A DNA stretch of 13,757 nt. It comes from Saprospiraceae bacterium (GTDB lineage Bacteria; Bacteroidota; Bacteroidia; Chitinophagales; Saprospiraceae). This document shows, piece after piece, positions 1 through 7,821 of the stretch. Both the position numbers and the translations under genes were made by a program. The stretch is from positions 1 through 13,757 of the forward strand of contig JAHDII010000047.1 in NCBI GenBank assembly GCA_020630895.1, in the 5' to 3' direction. Under the pieces are notes generated by a model. The model did not search any database, was not told the origin of the DNA, and was given only the letters and a program-made list of their open reading frames with translations. How positions within the stretch are numbered: the stretch's first letter is position 1; every line of letters begins with the position of its first letter.

Positions 1-74
1 TTTTCTTGTGCAGAACTATTATTAATAATAGAAATTATTAATAATAAAGGAATTAAAATATTTTTTACTTTCAT
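1..74 (-). CDS. N-terminus of an exported protein (partial, runs off the window)
   Basis: Only the first 24 codons are inside the window, starting from the ATG at 74-72. They encode a lysine-containing n-region (MKVKN), a hydrophobic core of Ile/Leu residues and a polar end reading NNSSAQE. This is the usual form of a Bacteroidota type I signal peptide with cleavage after Ala in SAQ. The mature protein is therefore probably periplasmic, outer-membrane or secreted, but its function is not visible. The gene lies 25 bases downstream of a candidate small ORF and follows the DUF2834 gene on the same strand, so the three may be co-transcribed. The signal peptide supports the start choice, and no other start is visible nearby in this frame. 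Confidence 0.6.
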   Translation of the reverse strand, partial: MKVKNILIPLLLIISIINNSSAQE

Positions 75-99
75 TGGTATTATTTTTAATAAATAGATT

Positions 100-201
100 T
101 TAATTTTTTTCTTTTATCATTTTGTAAATAGAAGATTTTTTAAAATCTTCTACCCATATTAAAATTTTGTGTTCATCGTTTTCTATTAAGTCATATTGCA
201 T
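100..201 (-). CDS. Candidate small ORF, 33 codons, unknown function
   Basis: An ATG at 201-199 opens 33 codons ending in TAA at 102-100. The predicted peptide starts MQYDLIENDE, has a central ILIWVEDFKK stretch and ends in a lysine-rich tail. This mixed composition, with one Trp and two Tyr, looks more like protein than AT-rich noise. It fills the space between the DUF2834 gene (22 bases upstream) and the signal-peptide gene (25 bases downstream) on the same strand, at spacings typical of an operon. There is no clear Shine-Dalgarno sequence, which is normal for Bacteroidota. The frame stays open upstream of the ATG into the end of the DUF2834 gene but differs from that gene's frame. I recognise no family, and it could be a chance ORF. 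Confidence 0.35.
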   Translation of the reverse strand: MQYDLIENDEHKILIWVEDFKKSSIYKMIKEKN

Positions 202-223
202 TTCTATTTTTAATTTTATTTTT

Positions 224-562
224 TTATTTAGGATTGTTATTAGATTTTTCTCTTAGAAATAAATAAAATGGAAAACCACCAGCAAGACCTAATAATAAAG
301 TTAAAAACCATACAAGCCCAATTTTATTGACATTATTTTTTTTGCTATCAAAATAAGTCCAAATAAAAAATACAAATACGGTAAAAAGTAAATCAATCAT
401 AAAAATAGTTGAAATTCTATTTTCAAACATTCCTTCAATAGTGGCTAATGGTTGAGTATAGAGCAAAATATTACCTGATTCTATAGATTCAATGAATACT
501 AAAATACTAGGAGCAATAAATCCAATAATTGCTAGAATTAAATATAATGTTTGTAATTTCAT
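224..562 (-). CDS. DUF2834-family small integral membrane protein
   Basis: The 112-residue product has three predicted membrane segments at about residues 4-25, 52-71 and 81-103. Between the first two lies a polar loop ending in the conserved-looking stretch NRISTIFMIDLLFT (48-61), and the protein ends in a basic tail after LFLREK. Length, the NRIS...D motif and the closing Gly/Pro-rich helix (GLAGGFPFYLFLRE) match the DUF2834 family as I remember it. The biochemical role of that family is not known to me. The protein should sit in the inner membrane. The ATG at 562-560 places the first helix at the N-terminus, as expected. The strong terminator at 622-673 separates the gene from the large gene upstream, so it probably has its own promoter in 563-621, although I could not identify one. 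It is likely co-transcribed with the two small reading frames downstream. Confidence 0.8.
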   Translation of the reverse strand: MKLQTLYLILAIIGFIAPSILVFIESIESGNILLYTQPLATIEGMFENRISTIFMIDLLFTVFVFFIWTYFDSKKNNVNKIGLVWFLTLLLGLAGGFPFYLFLREKSNNNPK

Positions 563-621
563 TTGGCATGATGATTCGTTAATAAAAAGATGCTTAAAAA
601 TTGCTTTTGGGTGTATATATT

Positions 622-673
622 AAAAATAAAAACCGAGATATTCAAATTTTTGAATATCTCGGTTTTTATTTTT
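622..673. terminator. Strong, perfectly symmetrical rho-independent terminator
   Basis: Positions 622-646 pair with 649-673 without a mismatch: 25 base pairs around a two-base centre. The core at 633-662 begins CCGAGATATTC, and both sides carry A or T tracts (AAAAATAAAAA on the left, TTTTTATTTTT on the right). Read on the minus strand it lies 16 bases beyond the stop codon of the 1516-codon gene and ends in a T-rich tract, so it most likely terminates the tpiA-prmA-large gene transcript. The symmetry means it could also stop plus-strand transcripts, although no plus-strand gene lies to its left. Confidence 0.9.
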
Positions 674-689
674 CTTGTATTATATGAGT

Positions 690-3600
690 TTACCAAGCAC
701 TTTTAATTCTACTTACAAACATATCTGCTGATACAGGAGAAATATTTGTAATTTTATAAACTTGATTTTTACCCATTTTTATTTCTAAATCTTTCTTTTT
801 TGCTCCTGTAATAGCAGCCATAAAAGTAGGGTTTGTAGAATAAGTTTGAAGTAATCCATCACTATATTTAAAATAATAAAGATGTCCACCATCTGCTGGA
901 TTTTTAATATAGACATGCATCTTATCAATTTCATCGAGAGGCATTCTAAATTCTACATAAGCTTCTACCATTTTATTAATAGGAGTTCCATTGACTTGAG
1001 CTAAACCTAATTTCTTTTTACTAGAAACTAAAGATTGTAAATTAGGATTCCACTTCATAGGTAAATAGCTAAAAAAGAGTAATGGTTTATCTGATACAGG
1101 TAATGTAACTTTAGATGTTGTTTGATAGTTTTTATAAACTTGATCAAATTCAGTTTTATTTTTTACTAAACCTCCAATTACATCAGGCAACATTTTTTCA
1201 TAGGCAGCATTCAATTCGATTTTAGGCACTTCAGCAGTATTCATTTGTAAATCTTTGGTCATAGCTTTAACCGCTTCTTCAGGTAAGATATAATTTATCT
1301 TAGCCATTAAATCCAGAGTAAGTTTTTGTTTCTCAGCAATAGCTGTACCTGTAGAATCGGTCTCTAATTTAATTAAATCAATTTTAGTTTTTCCTACAAC
1401 TGTAGGTTTTAAATATTTAACCCATTCTCCTACATTAAATGTTCCTGTAGCAGTACAAGTTCTATTTTTTAGATTTACTTCAAAAGTATTTCCAGTATAA
1501 TTTCCTGTAGTTAATTTTAAAGAATCGCCAAAAATGAAAGCGTCTTTAGTTTTATTATATTTGAATACTCCTTTTACATCCATTAAGGCTCTATCTTTTC
1601 TAGCTACTAATACCCCCATAATGCTAGGATAAGGATTATTAGTCATTCTATCTATAAATAACCCTGTATTTAAAGGATCTCCTTCAGGACGTTTAGGTTC
1701 ACTATAAGCAATTGCTAGATTATTTTTATCTCCTTTACTCGTAATATTGAACCAATAATTTTGAGGAAGTTCAGCATCTAATTTGGCATAACCTTTAAAC
1801 ATTAAATCTTTTTCATCAGAACTTAAACCAATATTTCCTTTAAACATTGTTTTATGATCGATATAAAATTCGTCTTCACCTGTTACTTCTCCACTCCCAC
1901 GAGTAGCTAAAGCTTTTTCAGTTCTTTTTCCTTTTCCAACAGGAGATCCAATAATATCTGAAAATAAAATTTCTTGTTTTTTATCTCCAATATTATATTC
2001 ATAATATCCACTAGCCGTATAATCTAATCGTCCTTTAACTCTTATAGTTGCTTTATTAATTACATGATATTTAGTTTCTTCACTAGCAATAATTTTTGCA
2101 TTTTCAAGAGGTTTCATAGTTCCTCCAGCAATAATTTCAACATCTCCTGTTTCTGGAAAGACTAATGCATCTGCTGTTTTGATAAAAGGAACACCACCAA
2201 TTTTTAATGTACTAGTTTTTAAATCATATAGGGCTGTAGCTCCTTCAAATTGGAGTGAATCTAATTCAGGAGAAAGAAATTTATCTACTCGTCCTTCTTT
2301 TGCTTTAAACTCTACGGTTTCTTTATTCATATCCCAAGTAAACTCATTCATAGATGTTTTGTACTTGTTATAAGGCATAGAGGTTGTAATTTCATCAGAA
2401 TTAGATTTGAATTTTCCAATTCCTTCATCAAAGTTTACATCAGCCCTTACATTTTTAGAATCAAAGGCTAACTCTCCATCGGTCCCTACAGCTTTTATCG
2501 ATAAATCAGTTTGTTCGGATTCTACAGAAAAAGCACCAAAGTGAAAATCTTTAGAGTTCATGGAAGCTTCAGGCCAATCTAATAATCCATCTCCCCATAA
2601 ACCACCAGGTGTAAGCGCTAATGTTCCTTCTAATGTATGAAGATTAGATTTATACATAGCAAAAGGAGCTTCTTTACTCATTACATACATCGTATCTTTA
2701 TAAGGAAGCCATCTCACATTAATATCTATCCCTCTTACTTGAGGAATTTCAGGTTTAGGAGCTCGTTGTTCATCAATATCAAATCTCATAGCAGAACCTA
2801 AAGCTTCTCTTGGTTTAAAGATTAAATCTTGAGAATTAATTTCTGCTTGAAGGTAAGTAAGTGTTCCTTTTCCTTGAAATCCAGAATGGCTTAGAATGAC
2901 ATCTCCTTTATAATTCCCTTTTCCTTTAGCACTTCCTCTTACATAAGCAGGATAACCATTAGATGGCGTTTTATGATTAAATCCAAGAGATTTATCCTCT
3001 CCCATTAAGACTACTGTTTCTTCAAAAACAGGGAAAATATCAGCAGAAAACATTTCGCCTTCAAAATTAATATCTGCTACAGTATATCTATCTAAATTAT
3101 TAAGACCAAACTCATTCAATCTAAAATAGAAAGAATCTCTTTTATAAACACCATCTTCAATAGCACGATCATCATAATAAATAAAACTATATCCATCACT
3201 AGCAAAAGAAGGGAACATGTCTATTTCTTCATTTCCTGATTTATTATGAGGTGCATCAATTAATAAAGTTCCAGTAACATTTTCTATTCTAGAGCCAATA
3301 GAATAAGCAATAGGATCTCCATTTTCATCTTCTTCTCCAGAATTTTCAAATAAATCCATAAAATAAATAGTATCCATTTTTATTTGAAAACCATTATAAT
3401 CAAATTGAAATCCTCTTCCTTGAAAAATACTCATCCCCCCAAATACTTTCCCATTAAATTCCATATTTCGATTCTTCTTGAGAAGGATTTGATTATTTAA
3501 TGGTTTAGCAGCCACTTTTTGTACTGGAGTAAACTCTACATAATTTACGGCATGAATATCAATAGGATTTTCATTTTTTTCATTTACATAAAGAATAGCA

Positions 3601-5240
3601 TTGGTTTCTTTTGATTTTGATAAAATAGAAATATGGTCGAAATCTGTTTTCTTAACTCCTGCTAGAGCATAGTGTTTTAATTTTTCTTTGATATATATCT
3701 TTTTTTCATCCTTATCATATTCAATGAATCCTTTGGCTACTAAAGAATACAATAAACTTTGAATAGAAGAAGCATCGAAACGAGGATTAATTTTTTCAGC
3801 TAAACCATCAGCATCTAGTTCGTCAGAACCCAAATCTCTAGAATAAGCCATCACTGCAGCAATAGGATTGACGGTAGAAATATTTTGTAGTTCTCGATAA
3901 CCTCCTTCACTAAAAAAGTGAAAAGACTCAAAATTAACTTGGCTTTCATTTCCTCCACCAATTCCAACAGTTTTTTTAGCAATTAATATAGAATCAGAAT
4001 CAACTTTCCAATCAATTTTATCAGTATCTATATTAACATTGTGATAAGAATCAAAGAAAGGGTTTCTATCACTTCCTCTCTCTCCTCTAGAAATAGAGAT
4101 ACTTTTTTCATCAATTTCGAACCTTAGATTAGTAGAAGGATGGTAAATAGAATCTGCACCAAAATACAAGACAATCTCTGTTCCTTGACTTAAAATTCTT
4201 CTAACATCTTCTTTAATGGTAAATTGCAAAGATCTAGCCCTCATTACAGGAGCTTTTGTCTCAGAAGATAAAACAGTAATAGCAGCTCTATTTTCTTTAT
4301 CACCATAACCATAAACAGTAGCACCACTTAATTTAAATCCTCCTTTATATTGAACATCTGCACCAATATTATCAATTTGTAATACTTTTTGATCAGATTC
4401 AAATTTAGGGAAGGTAGCTTTAGAAGAAGCACTTTTAACAATGACTTTATCTTCAAAAGTTCCTTTTAGAGGTTGATTGGGAAAGTATTTAGGGAAATAT
4501 AATGTTGCATCTTTACTAATATAACCATTTTTTTTAAGTTCAAATTCATACTTCCCTAATTCAGCATAAACATCTTTCATATCTAGATGTTCCCAAGATA
4601 CTTTTCCTCCTTCTCCTTTCCATACACCTAAAAAAGGATAATAAGCTCCCTGAGTTTCCTGAATAACAATTGAATCTTGCTTTCTAACACCTACTAAAGT
4701 CAGTTTTTCAAAATCTACTTTCAATTCTTTTTCTTCAAAAGAAAAATTGTATTTATCAGATTCAACCCTCCAAATAGAACTACTAGATAATTTTAAAGCA
4801 TTATCACTATAAAAAGTATTGATAAAGGCTAAATAATTTTTATAATTATTAAAATTTCTCTTTTCTACTCGATTAATAATTTCATTACACAAACCTGTAA
4901 ACTCATCTATCTTTTCAGAAGAATCTTCTAGAGAAGTTGTAGTGGTTAAAACAGAAATGAAATTAACAAAATAAGGAGAGGGATTCATTTTCATTTTAAG
5001 CATAGTATCACAGATACCTTGTATAGTGGTAAATTGTTCAGCAGTAAAAGCACCTCCATCTACTTTTGTTTTAAATGATTTATAAATCTTTGCAATATCT
5101 TCTCTTTTATTTTTATTGACGAATCCCTCTAATTGAGTCATAAACTCTTTGTTGTCTTTAGAAAATTCTTTAAGAGTTTGACCTAATAAGGAAAAAGAAA
5201 AAAGAGAGAAAAATAATAGAATTGTAATCTTGTGTATCAT
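690..5240 (-). CDS. Very large exported beta-rich protein of unknown function (1516 residues)
   Basis: The N-terminus MIHKITILLFFSLFSFSLLG followed by Q is a clear signal peptide, with cleavage probably before Gln21, so the protein leaves the cytoplasm. Residues 22-150 look mainly helical. From about 150 to 1516 the sequence is dominated by short alternating strands with many Gly, Asp and Lys residues. Two features stand out: a winged-helix-like segment at about 473-525 and a duplicated module (777-808 and 870-901, gapless 93-residue offset). I see no enzyme motif, no TonB plug, no lipobox and no obvious type IX secretion C-terminal domain. The chain ends in Trp, but that alone does not prove an outer-membrane barrel. 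I recall similar giant hypothetical proteins in Bacteroidota genomes but cannot name a family. The gene starts 11 bases after prmA and is followed by a strong terminator, so it is probably the last gene of a tpiA-prmA operon. The reading frame is intact. Confidence 0.85.
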   Translation of the reverse strand: MIHKITILLFFSLFSFSLLGQTLKEFSKDNKEFMTQLEGFVNKNKREDIAKIYKSFKTKVDGGAFTAEQFTTIQGICDTMLKMKMNPSPYFVNFISVLTTTTSLEDSSEKIDEFTGLCNEIINRVEKRNFNNYKNYLAFINTFYSDNALKLSSSSIWRVESDKYNFSFEEKELKVDFEKLTLVGVRKQDSIVIQETQGAYYPFLGVWKGEGGKVSWEHLDMKDVYAELGKYEFELKKNGYISKDATLYFPKYFPNQPLKGTFEDKVIVKSASSKATFPKFESDQKVLQIDNIGADVQYKGGFKLSGATVYGYGDKENRAAITVLSSETKAPVMRARSLQFTIKEDVRRILSQGTEIVLYFGADSIYHPSTNLRFEIDEKSISISRGERGSDRNPFFDSYHNVNIDTDKIDWKVDSDSILIAKKTVGIGGGNESQVNFESFHFFSEGGYRELQNISTVNPIAAVMAYSRDLGSDELDADGLAEKINPRFDASSIQSLLYSLVAKGFIEYDKDEKKIYIKEKLKHYALAGVKKTDFDHISILSKSKETNAILYVNEKNENPIDIHAVNYVEFTPVQKVAAKPLNNQILLKKNRNMEFNGKVFGGMSIFQGRGFQFDYNGFQIKMDTIYFMDLFENSGEEDENGDPIAYSIGSRIENVTGTLLIDAPHNKSGNEEIDMFPSFASDGYSFIYYDDRAIEDGVYKRDSFYFRLNEFGLNNLDRYTVADINFEGEMFSADIFPVFEETVVLMGEDKSLGFNHKTPSNGYPAYVRGSAKGKGNYKGDVILSHSGFQGKGTLTYLQAEINSQDLIFKPREALGSAMRFDIDEQRAPKPEIPQVRGIDINVRWLPYKDTMYVMSKEAPFAMYKSNLHTLEGTLALTPGGLWGDGLLDWPEASMNSKDFHFGAFSVESEQTDLSIKAVGTDGELAFDSKNVRADVNFDEGIGKFKSNSDEITTSMPYNKYKTSMNEFTWDMNKETVEFKAKEGRVDKFLSPELDSLQFEGATALYDLKTSTLKIGGVPFIKTADALVFPETGDVEIIAGGTMKPLENAKIIASEETKYHVINKATIRVKGRLDYTASGYYEYNIGDKKQEILFSDIIGSPVGKGKRTEKALATRGSGEVTGEDEFYIDHKTMFKGNIGLSSDEKDLMFKGYAKLDAELPQNYWFNITSKGDKNNLAIAYSEPKRPEGDPLNTGLFIDRMTNNPYPSIMGVLVARKDRALMDVKGVFKYNKTKDAFIFGDSLKLTTGNYTGNTFEVNLKNRTCTATGTFNVGEWVKYLKPTVVGKTKIDLIKLETDSTGTAIAEKQKLTLDLMAKINYILPEEAVKAMTKDLQMNTAEVPKIELNAAYEKMLPDVIGGLVKNKTEFDQVYKNYQTTSKVTLPVSDKPLLFFSYLPMKWNPNLQSLVSSKKKLGLAQVNGTPINKMVEAYVEFRMPLDEIDKMHVYIKNPADGGHLYYFKYSDGLLQTYSTNPTFMAAITGAKKKDLEIKMGKNQVYKITNISPVSADMFVSRIKSAW

Positions 5241-5251
5241 AAAACCAATTT

Positions 5252-6085
5252 TTATATTGTATATCTTTTAACAGATTTAGTAGCGATCCAATTTTCGTTT
5301 TGTTTCCATTCCAAAGGAAGAAAACCATTGTTAAGAAGGGCATCTTCAATAATATCTTTATCTTGAACTAAATATCCTGATGATAATAAAATAGATCCAG
5401 CAGACATCTTTATATGTAACGATTGAAGAGAACTTAGTATTACATTACGATTGATATTTGCCAATATTATATCATATTTTTTTTCAGGAATGTTTTTTAA
5501 TGTTCCTAGATAAGCTTTGATTGAAGAGATATTATTAATAGTTGCATTTTCAATAGTATTGTGATATGCTGGTTCTTCAATATCTACAGCATCAATTGTA
5601 GTACAATTCATTTTTGCAGCTAAAATAGCTAAAATACCTGTTCCACAACCATAATCTAATAGCGTTTTATTTTCAAAATAAATATCTTTCATCATTTCTA
5701 ACATCATATATGTTGTAGCATGATGTCCTGTACCAAAAGCCATTTTAGGGTTAATAATAATTTCATGTTCTACCTTTTTAAAAGGAGGGTGAAATTCTGC
5801 GCGAATACCACAAAAATTATCAATCAAAATAGTTTTGAAATTTGATTCCCAAATTTGATTCCAATTTTGGTAAGAAATCTTTTTTTTATGATATGAAAAA
5901 GAAAATAATTGATTTAAATCATTAAGTCGTAATTCTATTTCTGGAGTATCTAAAGACAAAGAAATAAATGCATCAATTCCATCTTTTGTTTCTTCAAAAG
6001 TATCAAAAGGGAGTTCTGCTAAAAAAGCTATTAATATTTCAGCCGTTTCAGAATCCGTTACAATATGATATTTAATATAATCCAT
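5252..6085 (-). CDS. prmA: Ribosomal protein L11 methyltransferase
   Basis: The product (277 residues) transfers methyl groups from S-adenosylmethionine to ribosomal protein L11 in the cytoplasm. An N-terminal substrate-recognition region (about 1-90) precedes a Rossmann-fold methyltransferase domain. PrmA hallmarks are visible: MAFGTGHHATT at 115-125, the SAM-binding glycine motif LLDYGCGTGILA at 142-153, the acidic end of strand two (VDIE, 167-170) and ILANINRN at 207-214, which matches the catalytic N-x-N region of the family. Length is close to the E. coli enzyme (293 residues). The gene lies 23 bases after tpiA and 11 bases before the large exported-protein gene on the same strand, so all three are probably co-transcribed. 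As I recall, tpiA-prmA adjacency is common in flavobacteria. Confidence 0.95.
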   Translation of the reverse strand: MDYIKYHIVTDSETAEILIAFLAELPFDTFEETKDGIDAFISLSLDTPEIELRLNDLNQLFSFSYHKKKISYQNWNQIWESNFKTILIDNFCGIRAEFHPPFKKVEHEIIINPKMAFGTGHHATTYMMLEMMKDIYFENKTLLDYGCGTGILAILAAKMNCTTIDAVDIEEPAYHNTIENATINNISSIKAYLGTLKNIPEKKYDIILANINRNVILSSLQSLHIKMSAGSILLSSGYLVQDKDIIEDALLNNGFLPLEWKQNENWIATKSVKRYTI

Positions 6086-6108
6086 AAAATTTTTTAAAGA
6101 TATTAAAT

Positions 6109-6879
6109 TTAGACTTTAGGAGTTGATAAAGCAGAAATAATTGGCAAAAATGATTCTGATGTAAGAGATGCACCTCCAACTAAACCTCCATCAACATCTG
6201 GCTGAGAAAATAATTCTTTAGCATTATTAGGTTTTACACTACCACCATATAAAATAGATGTGTTATTAGCAATAGAGGTCCCAAAATGTTCTTCTATTGT
6301 TTTTCTAATTTCAAAATGCATTTCTTGAGCTTGTTGTGGTGATGCTGTTAATCCTGTTCCTATGGCCCATATGGGTTCATAGGCAATAATAATTCGTTTA
6401 AAATCTTCAGGAGATAAATCAAATAATGCTTTAACTAATTGATTTTTTACATAACGGATATGCCATCCCTCTGTTCTAATTTCTAAAGATTCACCACAAC
6501 AAAAAATAGGTCTTATATTAGACGATAAAGCTCCTTTTACTTTAGCAGATAATATTTCATTAGTCTCTCTAAAATATTGTCTTCTTTCAGAGTGCCCTAA
6601 TATAACATATTCAACACCTATCGAAGATAACATCGAAACAGAAATTTCTCCAGTATATGCACCACTTTTTTCTTGATGACAATTTTGTGCAGCAACTTTA
6701 ATATTTGTTTTTTCTTGAGATAAATTAATAATATCTTTTAAATGAATATAAGGACAACCTAATATAACAAGTTCATCTTTTTGAGGATTCGCTTTTTCTA
6801 TAATTTCTTGAGCAAGATGGATTCCTTCTTGATAAGATTGGTTCATTTTCCAGTTGCCTGCTGCTATTTTTATTCTCAT
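6109..6879 (-). CDS. tpiA: Triosephosphate isomerase
   Basis: This cytoplasmic TIM-barrel enzyme interconverts dihydroxyacetone phosphate and glyceraldehyde 3-phosphate in glycolysis and gluconeogenesis. All catalytic elements are present in the 256-residue product: Asn9 and Lys11 in AGNWKMN, the electrophile His96 in ILGHSERR, and the base Glu168 in AYEPIWAIGTG. The flexible loop follows at about 169-180, and the phosphate-binding segments are YGGSVKPNN (211-219) and GGLVGGASL (231-239). Length is typical for a bacterial TpiA. The ATG at 6879-6877 puts the catalytic AGNWKMN at residue 7, as is usual. It appears to be the first gene of a unit continuing into prmA and the large exported-protein gene. 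The 84 bases upstream separate it from cdsA and could hold a promoter, but I find no clear consensus there. Confidence 0.97.
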   Translation of the reverse strand: MRIKIAAGNWKMNQSYQEGIHLAQEIIEKANPQKDELVILGCPYIHLKDIINLSQEKTNIKVAAQNCHQEKSGAYTGEISVSMLSSIGVEYVILGHSERRQYFRETNEILSAKVKGALSSNIRPIFCCGESLEIRTEGWHIRYVKNQLVKALFDLSPEDFKRIIIAYEPIWAIGTGLTASPQQAQEMHFEIRKTIEEHFGTSIANNTSILYGGSVKPNNAKELFSQPDVDGGLVGGASLTSESFLPIISALSTPKV

Positions 6880-6905
6880 TTTATAATAATATTTTTATTA
6901 AATTG

Positions 6906-6930
6906 AATACTTAATTTAAATATAAGTATT
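6906..6930. repeat. Weak inverted repeat between cdsA and tpiA
   Basis: AATACTTA (6906-6913) and TAAGTATT (6923-6930) form an 8-base-pair stem around a 9-base AT-rich loop. It lies in the 84-base gap after the cdsA stop and before tpiA. It could be a weak attenuator or an operator. It lacks a GC core and a clear T-tract on the minus strand, so calling it a terminator would overstate the evidence. In DNA this AT-rich it may be chance. Confidence 0.25.
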
Positions 6931-6963
6931 TATGAATGTATTAAAATAATTGTTTAGAATAGT

Positions 6964-7821
6964 TTAACCAAATTTTAAAAAATAAATATAAGCTGATGCA
7001 AAAGGAAGTAAAAATAAAAAGGCATCAAATCGATCTAACATACCACCGTGCCCAGGTAAAAAACTACCTGAATCTTTAACTTTTACACTTCGTTTTAGCA
7101 TAGATTCCACAAGGTCGCCAATACTTCCTAAAATAGCTGTAATAAATGCTAAAATAATCCAATCTATAGTATTGATTTCTTTGTAAAACAATGAAAAAAT
7201 ATATCCTGATATAATACAAAAAAATACACCACCTAAAGTTCCTTCCCATGTTTTTTTAGGAGACACACTTGGAAACAACGGAGTCTTTCCAAGCCGAGAA
7301 CCTACCATGTATGCACCAGAATCATTAATCCAGTTCATAACAATTAATCCAATAACAATATGAGTATTAAATCCTTCAGGATCAGTTGCAAATGCTAAAA
7401 ACTGAAGCAATACCATAGGGATTCCTATATAAATAATACCTGATAAAACTAAGGCAATATTTCTAAAAGGGCGTTCAGACTTTTTGAATAATTCATAAAT
7501 AAAAGGAATAAAGGCTAGAGGTAACATTGCCATTTGCAAATCTAAATTTCCGAAATTAACATAATCTGGAACTAAATGATTTAAAGCAATAATAACATAC
7601 ATGAAACAACTTAAAAAAATACCATAATTTCTTCTAAAAAAATGGCTCTCATAGTCATCATGAAAAATTAAATTATAATATTCTACAGAACAAGAAATTA
7701 ATACAATTAGGAATAATAATGAAAATAAATATTTTCCTAGAAATAATCCTGCTAATACTGTAGGAACAAATATTAGTGCTGTTAAAAATCTTACAAATAA
7801 ATCTTTGTTTTTGCTATTCAT
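6964..7821 (-). CDS. cdsA: Phosphatidate cytidylyltransferase (CDP-diglyceride synthase)
   Basis: The enzyme converts phosphatidic acid and CTP to CDP-diacylglycerol, the precursor of membrane phospholipids. It is an inner-membrane protein with about eight hydrophobic segments across 285 residues. The family signature is complete at about 240-266: SMLKR, then KDSG, then PGHGGMLDRFD, which supplies the metal-binding acidic residues. A second conserved block runs from NDSGAYMVGSRLGK (166-179) to SPKKTWEG (187-194). Length matches the bacterial family. The start codon lies inside the end of the upstream CPBP protease gene; the shared ATGAATAG (8 bases) implies translational coupling. The downstream gap of 84 bases to tpiA leaves open whether tpiA is read through from here. 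Confidence 0.96.
   Translation of the reverse strand: MNSKNKDLFVRFLTALIFVPTVLAGLFLGKYLFSLLFLIVLISCSVEYYNLIFHDDYESHFFRRNYGIFLSCFMYVIIALNHLVPDYVNFGNLDLQMAMLPLAFIPFIYELFKKSERPFRNIALVLSGIIYIGIPMVLLQFLAFATDPEGFNTHIVIGLIVMNWINDSGAYMVGSRLGKTPLFPSVSPKKTWEGTLGGVFFCIISGYIFSLFYKEINTIDWIILAFITAILGSIGDLVESMLKRSVKVKDSGSFLPGHGGMLDRFDAFLFLLPFASAYIYFLKFG

Noticed and set aside
18..45. Two direct copies of the self-complementary ATTATTAATAAT
   Set aside because: They fall in the hydrophobic core and end of a signal peptide, where Ile, Leu and Asn codons in AT-rich DNA readily produce such repeats. They do not look like an element of their own.
224..562. Possible frameshift joining the DUF2834 gene to the small ORF downstream
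   Set aside because: The DUF2834 product already has the usual family length and a normal basic C-terminal end, so no longer product needs to be invoked.
2179..2373. Plus-strand open frame of 64 codons inside the large gene
   Set aside because: It is antisense to a long intact coding frame, has no signal, domain or promoter, and is best explained as a shadow of that gene's codon pattern.
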